The notes below the pieces were generated by a model. The model was given only the letters and a program-made list of their open reading frames with translations. It had not been told where the DNA came from and did no database searches. The position numbers and the translations under genes are program-made. From Chloroflexota bacterium (GTDB lineage Bacteria; Chloroflexota; UBA6077; JADZDV01), in contig JADZDV010000435.1 of assembly GCA_020850915.1 (NCBI GenBank), forward strand, positions 1-8,800: 8,800 bases of DNA, in the 5' to 3' direction. The first letter of the stretch is position 1, and each line of letters starts with the position of its first letter. Positions 1-5,469 of the stretch are shown piece after piece.

Positions 1-2
1 CG

Positions 3-230
3 GCTGTGCCAGAGACACCCGCCGCGACACCGGCGCCAGCGGCGACCGCTCCGCCCGCGGCCCCGGTGGCCCCCACAACCGCGCCCTCGGAGGTGCCGCC
101 AACCAGTCCGCCGGCCGGGCCGACGCCACCGAAGCCGTCCGGCCCTACGCCCACAAAGCAGTCGGTTCCCCTGGACGACGACCGCTCGCCGCCAGTTCCT
201 CCGCCTGGGGGCGGCGCCAGCGAGAACTGA
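3..230 (+). CDS. C-terminal Pro/Ala/Thr-rich tail of a protein truncated by the window edge
   Basis: The reading frame is open from the left edge to TGA at 228-230, so this is most likely the end of a longer protein. A GTG at position 6 could in principle start it, but there is no room in the window to judge a ribosome binding site. The visible 75 residues are almost entirely Pro, Ala, Thr, Ser and Gly, with runs such as PPAAPVAPTTAP, a short acidic patch (LDDDR) near the end and a PPVPPPGGG segment just before the C-terminus. There is no fold or catalytic motif. Tails like this are common as extracellular spacers or disordered ends of membrane, cell-surface or kinase proteins in high-GC bacteria. 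The alternative frame 1 is also open (1-298) but would be Arg-rich, as expected for an out-of-frame reading of GC-rich DNA. The function cannot be named. Confidence 0.6.
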   Translation, partial: AVPETPAATPAPAATAPPAAPVAPTTAPSEVPPTSPPAGPTPPKPSGPTPTKQSVPLDDDRSPPVPPPGGGASEN

Positions 231-564
231 CCGCTGGCGTCGTAGCGATCGCGGCAGCGCGCCGAGACCCGGTCGACGCGGACCGCCGCCGCTCTGAGAT
301 GAGCCCCGGTCATAGCTCCCATCTCCCTGCCCTCGGGAAGGGTTGGGGAGCCAGCCACGTCAGTCCGCCGCCGTTGCCGCGATCGGACCGCGGCTGCCAA
401 CGCCCGCACTCGGCTCAGACGGCTTTTCGCGATCCGGTGGAGACGATGGGAACAGTTCGTGAGGCGGCAACCGATGCCCATGGCAGGCTCGGACGGACTT
501 CCCGTAAGGGCAGGGAGCGGAGATGATGACCGTCTCTCGTTGTGGCTGATCGGAGCCGAATCGA
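231..564. other. Intergenic region between convergent genes, no supported gene
   Basis: This 334-base stretch lies between the plus-strand tail gene and the end of the minus-strand histidine kinase gene. It has a short ORF (299-526, 75 residues) with biased composition, no recognisable domain and no ribosome binding site, which I do not accept as a gene. A perfect 6-bp inverted repeat (376-381 with 389-394, 7-nt loop) is present but has no adjacent T run. I see no tRNA, no insertion sequence end and no convincing promoter here. Confidence 0.6.
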
Positions 565-569
565 TCAGC
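545..569 (-). terminator. Possible weak hairpin at the end of the histidine kinase gene
   Basis: GCTGATCG (545-552) and CGATCAGC (562-569) form a perfect 8-bp stem with a 9-nt loop. The stem overlaps the kinase stop codon (565-567), which is unusual for a terminator, and no U-rich run follows in the minus direction. It could slow polymerase or protect the transcript 3' end, but it is not a classical intrinsic terminator. Confidence 0.25.
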
Positions 570-2787
570 TCACCAGGCTCTCGACGGAAGCCGTCTCAGG
601 GGGGAGTCTCACGGTGAACGTCGTCCTGCCAGACGCGCTCTGCGCCTCGATCTGGCCACCGTGCGCGGCGACGATCTCCCGGGTGATGTAGAGCCCTAAC
701 CCCAGTCCCTCCGCTGAGACTTCGCGGGCGCCGTCATGGCGGAAGTAGAGCTGGAACAGATGGGGCATGAACTCCGTGGGGATGCCGATCCCGGAGTCCG
801 TGACGGACAGGACCGCCCAGTCCCCCTCCTGTCGGAGGGCAACTTCGATCTCGCCGCCATCCGGACTGTAGCGCACGGCGTTCTCGAGCAAGTTGTCCAG
901 CACCTGTTCGAGATACCCCCGGTCCCAGGACCCGACGAGCTGTTCCTCCGCGGTCTCCAGGTGGACCCGGTGGTTGGCAGCGCGGCGCTGCCATTCAGTT
1001 GTGCGTCCGCGGGCCAGCCTCACCAGGTCGACCGCGTCCTTCTGGAGCTGGAGGCGCCCCATTCTGGCTCGGGTCACGTCCAGCAGCCGGTTGATGCGCG
1101 TCACGAGCTTGTTGGACTGGTCGTCAATGGCCGCCAGCCGGCCGTCGATCGCGGCTAGCGCTGGCTGGCGCGCAGCCTGGCGACGTAGGAGCTGGGCCGC
1201 GCCTTTGATCCCAGCCACCGGGCTCCTCAGCTCGTGCACCGCGACCGAGAGAAACTCCTCCTTGAGCCGGTCCGCCTCGATCAACGCGTGCTGCTGCGCC
1301 TTGAGCTCTTCATTCTGCGTCTGGATCTCCTCGTTCTGCGCCTGGATCTCCTCCGTCTGGGTCTGCAGCTCTTCCGTCTGGGCCTGCAGCGCCTCGTTCT
1401 GCGCCTGGATCTCTTCCGCCTGGACCAGGATCCGTTCCGCCTGAGCTTGCAGGTCTGTGTTCTTCTCCTCCAGCTCTACTGCCAACCGGGTGACCTGCCG
1501 GTGTACCAGGGCATGGCGCAGACTGATCCCCACCTGCGGCGCCACCGACTCAGCGAAGGCGAGCGCGTCTGAGGGCAGCTCGCGCACGCTTGCTAGCAGG
1601 AGCACGCCGACGACCTCCTCGCCGAGCAGCATCGGCAGCGCCGCCGCGCCGCGGGCCGGCACCTGTTCAAAACCGAGGTGGAGGCGATACGGAGCATCGC
1701 TCGGGAGCTCCCGGACCACCACCGGCCGGCGGCGCGCCAGCGCCTGACCGGGGAGCCCCACGCCCGCGCCCAACGGGCCAAGTGTACCGGACATGCCGGC
1801 CGCGACCAGCGGGATCAGGCTAGCCGCCAACCGATCGTGCACGTAGACGGCACCCAGCTCGCAGCCCGTGTGGCTCAGCACCTCATCCAGCGCGCCACTG
1901 ACGAGTGGCTCGACCTCGAGCGTTGACGCCAGGACAGCGCTCAACCTTCCCTGGGCAGTCAACCGCTGTTCTCGCTGGAGCAACTGAGCGGCCATCCGAC
2001 GAAACGTCTGCGCCAGGTCTCGCAGCTCGTCACGATGGCGGGAACCGTCTTCGAGCGACCGGGAGGGGATGTCTTCTGCCAGCGCCAGCGCCGGACGGTG
2101 GTCGCCAGCGCCGAGCGCTCTCGCCGCGACGGCAAGCTGCCGCGCTGGCACGCGCACCGCCTGGGTGGCAACGAGGCCGGCAATCAACGCCACCAGCGAG
2201 ACCAGCACGCCGACCAGGAGCTGGGACCAGAGCGTCAGATCCCGCGCGCGCTCGATGTCCGTGCGAGCGGTGACCTGCATCGCCTGCTGCACAGCAATCA
2301 GGGCATCCGCCCGACCGGCAATCTCCTCTCGGAGCGAGTCTATCGCCCGTTCCGCGTCCGCCAGGGCCGCATCGCCAGCCGCGGACCGCACCCGGTTGAG
2401 GAAGGTCTCGGAAGCTCCCCGGTACCGGTTGGCGAGCGGGCGAAGCTCGGCCACGAGCGCCCGCTCGTCCGGGCTCTCAGCCTGACGCTCGAGCTCGGCC
2501 AGCGCCACGAAGCCGCGTCGGCTCGCCTCCTGGTAGTCTTGCTCGGCGTTCGGTTCATCGGTGATGGCGAGGGACCGGAGAGCAATCGCCTGGTTCAGGT
2601 AGGCGAGCTCGAAGTCCCGGCTGAGACTTTCTCGCGGATTGAGCACCTTGACCAGGTGATCGGTGATCGCCTCGCTCCGACGCGCCTGGAGGATGGAGAA
2701 GCCGGTCTGTCCCAGCAGGAGCAGGACGATCAGGCCAAAGCCAAGCCCCAGCCGCTGCCCTACGCTGAGCTCTGGCGGCCGCGGCAT
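565..2787 (-). CDS. Membrane sensor histidine kinase (4-helix-bundle-like sensor, HAMP, GAF, coiled coil, HisKA, HATPase)
   Basis: This 740-residue kinase probably detects an external signal and autophosphorylates on His518. Domains in order: TM1 about 12-33; a mostly helical extracytoplasmic segment about 35-183 resembling the four-helix-bundle sensors of chemoreceptors; TM2 about 186-210; HAMP about 211-275; GAF about 283-428; a Gln/Glu-rich coiled coil about 432-510 with six exact heptads at 458-499; HisKA with H-box HELRSP (518-523); and an ATPase domain with N-box NLLENA (N632-A637), G1 DSGIG (664-668), F-box region LFQLYFR (677-683) and G2 GLGLGL (694-699). All catalytic boxes look intact, so it should be active. 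The ATG at 2785-2787 follows the cheR stop by 2 nt, indicating translational coupling. There is no fused receiver; the stand-alone receiver gene at 3748-4155 is the likely partner. The ligand cannot be predicted. Confidence 0.93.
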   Translation of the reverse strand: MPRPPELSVGQRLGLGFGLIVLLLLGQTGFSILQARRSEAITDHLVKVLNPRESLSRDFELAYLNQAIALRSLAITDEPNAEQDYQEASRRGFVALAELERQAESPDERALVAELRPLANRYRGASETFLNRVRSAAGDAALADAERAIDSLREEIAGRADALIAVQQAMQVTARTDIERARDLTLWSQLLVGVLVSLVALIAGLVATQAVRVPARQLAVAARALGAGDHRPALALAEDIPSRSLEDGSRHRDELRDLAQTFRRMAAQLLQREQRLTAQGRLSAVLASTLEVEPLVSGALDEVLSHTGCELGAVYVHDRLAASLIPLVAAGMSGTLGPLGAGVGLPGQALARRRPVVVRELPSDAPYRLHLGFEQVPARGAAALPMLLGEEVVGVLLLASVRELPSDALAFAESVAPQVGISLRHALVHRQVTRLAVELEEKNTDLQAQAERILVQAEEIQAQNEALQAQTEELQTQTEEIQAQNEEIQTQNEELKAQQHALIEADRLKEEFLSVAVHELRSPVAGIKGAAQLLRRQAARQPALAAIDGRLAAIDDQSNKLVTRINRLLDVTRARMGRLQLQKDAVDLVRLARGRTTEWQRRAANHRVHLETAEEQLVGSWDRGYLEQVLDNLLENAVRYSPDGGEIEVALRQEGDWAVLSVTDSGIGIPTEFMPHLFQLYFRHDGAREVSAEGLGLGLYITREIVAAHGGQIEAQSASGRTTFTVRLPPETASVESLVS
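1291..1416 (-). repeat. Six tandem 21-bp repeats encoding kinase coiled-coil heptads
   Basis: The DNA encodes residues 458-499 of the kinase as six consecutive heptads: EEIQAQN, EALQAQT, EELQTQT, EEIQAQN, EEIQTQN and EELKAQQ. The repeat is visible at DNA level too: the units at 1396-1416 and 1333-1353 differ at only 1 of 21 positions. Unit length equals one heptad, so gain or loss of a unit would keep both the reading frame and the coil register. The coil links GAF to the HisKA helices and probably transmits the signal. Confidence 0.9.
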
Positions 2788-2789
2788 CG

Positions 2790-3665
2790 CTAGCTCGCCC
2801 GCTCAGAGCGCAGGCGATACAGGCGCGACGAGCGATCCACCAGATCGAAGCGGCCCGCGACAGACCGGCTGAGCACCTCCGCCTCTCCCAGGCAGAGATA
2901 CCCGCCGGGCGCCAGGCTCGCCGCCAGCAACCGCTGCACCCGCTCCTGCGCAGCCAGGGTCAGGTAGATCAGCACGTTGCGGCAACAGACCAGGTGGAAG
3001 GGCACGAAAGCTGGTGGCGCCTCCGCGAGGAGCAGATCGTGGCGCGAGAACCGCACGCGTGGGACCCGGTCTGCGCGGACTCTGTAGCGCGCTCCCACCC
3101 GTCCAGGCTCGCGGACGAAGTAGCGCTCTGTCAGCGCCGGCGAGAGCTCCAGCAGCGCATCCGACCGGTACGTCCCGTCGACCGCGGCGGCCAGCACCTG
3201 TTCGTCTACGTCGGTTGCCTCCACACGCGCAGCCAGCCGATCGGGCGGGGGAAGATTCTCGGCCAGGAGGATGGCCAGGCCATACGCCTCCTCGCCGCTG
3301 CTGCAGCCGGCGCTCCAGCAGCGCAGCGGCTGGCCCTGAAAGCGGCGTTGCAGGTCCGGCAGCACGACGCGCCGGAGCGCTTCGAAAACGGACGCGTTCC
3401 TGAAGAAGCGGCTGACCTTCACCCGAACGTAGCTCAGCAGCCGGCCTGCCTCCTCCGCGTCGGCCTGGAGGCGCTCCAGGTAGTCGCCGTACCGTTGCGT
3501 CTGCATCTGCCGCATCCGACCCTGGAGACGGCGCTGAACCGTGCTGGCGCGATAGGCGCCAAGGTCAACTCCGGTCTGGGCCTGGACGGTCATCAGCACG
3601 TCGGCAAGCGCCGCTCCTGCCGAGAGGTCCTCTCGTGCGTCTGAGACAGCGCTCGCCAGGCTCAA
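2790..3665 (-). CDS. cheR: CheR-type SAM-dependent protein-glutamate methyltransferase
   Basis: The family transfers methyl groups from S-adenosylmethionine to glutamates of chemoreceptor-like helices. The 291-residue product has normal CheR length: a helical N-terminal domain about 18-75 (TGVDLGAYRASTVQRRL, then RRL/GRM basic helices), the VSRFFRN motif (84-90), the SAM motif CWSAGCSSGEEAYGLAI (116-132), an acidic ribose-binding stretch ATDVDEQVL (150-158), CRNVLIYL (228-235) and LAPGGYLCLGEAE (251-263). Two positions differ from the usual pattern: GEEAY instead of GEEPY and SRFFRN instead of TxFFR. The start is TTG at 3663-3665, supported by GAGGTGG at 3675-3681 and by an in-frame stop at 3684-3686; the first ATG, at residue 25, would cut into the conserved N-terminal domain. 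It lies 82 nt after the receiver gene and 2 nt before the kinase gene. No CheB or chemoreceptor is in the window, so the kinase itself is a candidate substrate. Confidence 0.92.
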   Translation of the reverse strand: MSLASAVSDAREDLSAGAALADVLMTVQAQTGVDLGAYRASTVQRRLQGRMRQMQTQRYGDYLERLQADAEEAGRLLSYVRVKVSRFFRNASVFEALRRVVLPDLQRRFQGQPLRCWSAGCSSGEEAYGLAILLAENLPPPDRLAARVEATDVDEQVLAAAVDGTYRSDALLELSPALTERYFVREPGRVGARYRVRADRVPRVRFSRHDLLLAEAPPAFVPFHLVCCRNVLIYLTLAAQERVQRLLAASLAPGGYLCLGEAEVLSRSVAGRFDLVDRSSRLYRLRSERAS

Positions 3666-3674
3666 AGGGGACAG

Positions 3675-3681
3675 CCACCTC
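3675..3681 (-). promoter_or_regulatory. Ribosome binding site supporting the TTG start of cheR
   Basis: GAGGTGG on the minus strand lies about 9-10 nt upstream of the TTG at 3663-3665. The same GAGGTGG string precedes the receiver gene. Because the frame closes at 3684-3686, this site decides the TTG start. Confidence 0.5.
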
Positions 3682-3724
3682 GGTCAAGCTCTCCGGACTC
3701 TAGCACGGGCGTGGTCGATGCGCA

Positions 3725-3741
3725 ACGGGCAGCCGGCCCGT
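3725..3741 (-). other. Intercistronic hairpin between receiver and cheR genes
   Basis: ACGGGC (3725-3730) pairs with GCCCGT (3736-3741) around a 5-nt loop, 6 nt past the receiver stop codon. There is no U run after it, so read-through into cheR is expected. It may stabilise or partly attenuate the transcript, making the receiver more abundant than CheR and the kinase. Confidence 0.3.
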
Positions 3742-3747
3742 CCAGGG

Positions 3748-4155
3748 TCAGGCTCGGCGCTGGGGCCGCGCCGGCCCGGGCGCCCCATCGCCACCGGGCG
3801 CCCGGGCGTCGGCCAGCACCGCGAGCAGCAAGTCCAGGTCGAACGGCTTGGGCACGAAACCGTCTGCCCGCAGAGCCGTCGCCTGGCGCTCGCCCGACGC
3901 TCCGGCGGACAGCACGACCACCGAGACGGCGCTCCGCACGCCCCGCCGTTCGAGCTCGCGGACAAATCCTGCCCCATCCATGCGCGGCATCATCAGGTCG
4001 AGCAGGATGAGCGCGGGTGGCGAGCCTTCGAGCTGCTCGAGCGCTTCCCGGCCATCCCGAGCAACCCGAACGTCATACCCCTCGTCCTGCAAGGTCAGTC
4101 TGAGCACATCCCGGATCATGTCGTCGTCGTCGACAACCAGCACGCGTTGGCTCAT
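3748..4155 (-). CDS. Single-domain CheY-like response regulator receiver
   Basis: The product is a 135-residue stand-alone receiver that accepts a phosphoryl group from a histidine kinase, most likely the one encoded two genes downstream. Visible residues: acidic pair D9-D10 in VLVVDDDD, phospho-acceptor D53 in LLDLMMPRMDG, switch Ser83 in VVLSAG, switch aromatic F100, and K103 in the KPF motif. All active-site positions are present. After about residue 117 there is only a Gly/Ala/Pro/Arg-rich tail and no DNA-binding or enzymatic output domain, so it must act by protein contact, as CheY or Spo0F do. I chose the ATG at 4153-4155 over an upstream in-frame start at 4197 because GAGGTGG (4159-4165) sits just before it and the receiver beta-1 strand begins four residues in. 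It is the first gene of the minus-strand cluster, with a possible promoter at 4220-4249. Confidence 0.92.
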   Translation of the reverse strand: MSQRVLVVDDDDMIRDVLRLTLQDEGYDVRVARDGREALEQLEGSPPALILLDLMMPRMDGAGFVRELERRGVRSAVSVVVLSAGASGERQATALRADGFVPKPFDLDLLLAVLADARAPGGDGAPGPARPQRRA

Positions 4156-4158
4156 CAA

Positions 4159-4165
4159 CCACCTC
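4159..4165 (-). promoter_or_regulatory. Ribosome binding site of the receiver gene
   Basis: GAGGTGG on the minus strand leaves 6 nt between its GAGG core and the ATG at 4153-4155. It fixes the start at MSQRVLVV rather than the longer reading that begins 42 nt upstream. Confidence 0.65.
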
Positions 4166-4195
4166 GTGTGTGCCCCGCCGCGGACAGATGGGGAC

Positions 4196-4215
4196 AACCT
4201 GAGGATAACCTGAGG
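4196..4215. repeat. Tandem direct repeat, AACCTGAGG twice with an 11-bp period
   Basis: AACCTGAGG occurs at 4196-4204 and exactly again at 4207-4215, separated by AT. An 11-bp period places both copies on one face of the helix, as in many dimeric regulator operators. The pair lies in the divergent gap, just downstream of a possible minus-strand promoter, where a bound protein would most likely repress the signalling cluster. Confidence 0.45.
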
Positions 4216-4219
4216 GAAA

Positions 4220-4249
4220 ACTGTACCAGGACAGCAAGGGCTGTTCCAA
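4220..4249 (-). promoter_or_regulatory. Possible sigma-70-type promoter for the signalling cluster
   Basis: On the minus strand TTGGAA (4244-4249) and TACAGT (4220-4225) are separated by 18 nt; each matches the consensus at 4 of 6 positions, including the key bases. The predicted start of transcription would fall near the direct repeat at 4196-4215, about 60 nt before the receiver ATG. This is a pattern match only. Confidence 0.35.
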
Positions 4250-4326
4250 GCGCATCACCGCGTTGAGAGCAAACTGTGTCGGGCCAACCGCGCTACTATC
4301 CCTTCATCGACGCCCTTCACATCTAC

Positions 4327-4333
4327 AAGGAGG
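4327..4333 (+). promoter_or_regulatory. Strong ribosome binding site of the deacetylase gene
   Basis: AAGGAGG is followed by a 7-nt spacer and ATG at 4341. It is the best Shine-Dalgarno match in the window and sets the start of the deacetylase, excluding the 26-residue upstream extension that would begin at 4263. Confidence 0.85.
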
Positions 4334-4340
4334 CGAGACG

Positions 4341-5234
4341 ATGGCTCGAGAGATTCTCTGCGCATACGGGGTGGACGTTGACGCGGTGGCAGGCTGGCTC
4401 GGCTCCTATGGGGGCCAGGACTCGCCGAACGACATTAGCCGGGGCATCTTCTCCGCTGAGGTCGGCGTTCCCCGCCTGTTGACGCTCTTCGAGCGGTACG
4501 GTCTCAGGACAACGTTCTTCGTCCCTGGCCACACTCTGGAGAGCTTTCCGGACCAGATGAAAATGGTCGCCGACGCGGGCCACGAGCTGGCGCTCCACGG
4601 CTACTCGCACGAAAACCCGATTGCGATGAGCCCGGAGCAGGAAGAGGCGGTCCTGACCCACTCCCTGGAGGTCATGCAGCGCCTGACCGGCCGTCGTCCG
4701 CGGGGGTACGTGGCACCGTGGTGGGAGGTCGGCCCGAACACCGTGGCGCTGCTGCTGAAGAACGGCATCCGCTACGACCACAGCATGATGCACGACGACT
4801 TCCACCCCTACTATCTGCGCGTGGGGGACTCCTGGACGAACATCGACTACAGTCAGCCGGCCGAGCGCTGGATGAAGCCGATGGTGCGGGGCCAGGAGAC
4901 GGGGCTGATCGAGATCCCGGCGAGCTGGTACCTGGACGACCTGCCGCCGATGATGTTCATCAAGGCCTCGCCGAACAGCCACGGCTTCGTCAACCCGCGG
5001 GACATCGAGCAGCTCTGGCGCGACCAGTTCGACTGGGTCTACCGGGAGTACGAGTACGCCATCTTCCCGATGACGATCCACCCCGACGTGAGCGGCCGGC
5101 CGCAGGTCCTGCTCATGCACGAGCGCCTGATCGCCCACATCCAGAGCCATCCGGGCGTACGCTTCCGCACCTTCGAGGAGCTGGCGGAGGACTTCGCCCG
5201 CCGCCAGCCACGTAAGGCGACCACGGAGGGGTGA
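4341..5234 (+). CDS. Polysaccharide deacetylase-family hydrolase (CE4, HpPgdA-like)
   Basis: The 297-residue protein is a NodB-fold metal-dependent amide hydrolase. It strongly resembles, as I recall it, Helicobacter pylori PgdA (HP0310) over its whole length: [17 protein letters not shown] near the start, [50 protein letters not shown] and [17 protein letters not shown]. Likely catalytic and metal residues are D12 (with D14 close by), H86 and H90 (HGYSH), with H247 in TIHPDV near the C-terminal end. There is no signal peptide or membrane segment, so it is predicted to be cytoplasmic. Members of this branch include peptidoglycan deacetylases but relatives hydrolyse small cyclic amides such as allantoin or imides. 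With uptake genes downstream, a small-molecule substrate is at least as likely here as peptidoglycan; this is inference. The start is set by AAGGAGG at 4327-4333. The gene is divergent from the signalling cluster. Confidence 0.9.
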   Translation: MAREILCAYGVDVDAVAGWLGSYGGQDSPNDISRGIFSAEVGVPRLLTLFERYGLRTTFFVPGHTLESFPDQMKMVADAGHELALHGYSHENPIAMSPEQEEAVLTHSLEVMQRLTGRRPRGYVAPWWEVGPNTVALLLKNGIRYDHSMMHDDFHPYYLRVGDSWTNIDYSQPAERWMKPMVRGQETGLIEIPASWYLDDLPPMMFIKASPNSHGFVNPRDIEQLWRDQFDWVYREYEYAIFPMTIHPDVSGRPQVLLMHERLIAHIQSHPGVRFRTFEELAEDFARRQPRKATTEG

Positions 5235-5349
5235 GGAGCGAACGCGCTCCAGATCTCGCCGAAGTTGCTGAACTGAGCGATGGGTGGTCGGCTGGAAGAA
5301 GAGGGAGGCGTTCGATCGGCAGAACCAAACGGCAGGATCAAAGCCTGCC
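5235..5349 (+). other. Leader hairpins between deacetylase and binding-protein genes
   Basis: Two perfect 6-bp stems lie in the 235-nt gap: GGAGCG (5235-5240) with CGCTCC (5245-5250), directly after the deacetylase stop, and GGCAGG (5331-5336) with CCTGCC (5344-5349). Neither is followed by a T run. The first could end or slow the deacetylase transcript; the second would be in a 5' leader of the transporter mRNA. I could not match either to a known riboswitch and found no convincing promoter in the gap. Confidence 0.3.
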
Positions 5350-5469
5350 CGGAGCGATGGCTTCACGCTGGTGAGCATGTTTCTGCCAGGCTGGTTGCCG
5401 CGGCGAGCACCGAGGGAGGGTTGCGAAGCGTCCAGCCGGGCCGTTCCGCGGGGGGGAGAGCTGGCTGTG

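Noticed and set aside
299..526. 75-residue plus-strand ORF in the intergenic region
   Set aside because: It has no ribosome binding site, no recognisable motif and a composition typical of chance open frames in GC-rich DNA.
1291..1416. CRISPR-like array
   Set aside because: The units are contiguous 21-bp coding repeats without spacers and encode coiled-coil heptads.
2035..2793. 252-residue plus-strand ORF opposite the histidine kinase
   Set aside because: It overlaps the sensor and HAMP region of a well-supported kinase on the other strand and has no family features.
2994..3644. 216-residue plus-strand ORF opposite cheR
   Set aside because: The minus strand encodes a CheR with all core motifs; the antisense reading is a shadow.
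4263..4299. Promoter for the deacetylase from TTGAGA (4263-4268) and TACTAT (4294-4299)
   Set aside because: The spacer would be 25 nt, too long for a sigma-70 promoter, and no other -35 box fits the TACTAT at 16-18 nt.
5284..5469. 62-codon upstream extension of the binding-protein frame
   Set aside because: A start here would bury the signal peptide and lipobox in the middle of the protein, and the extension has no domain features.
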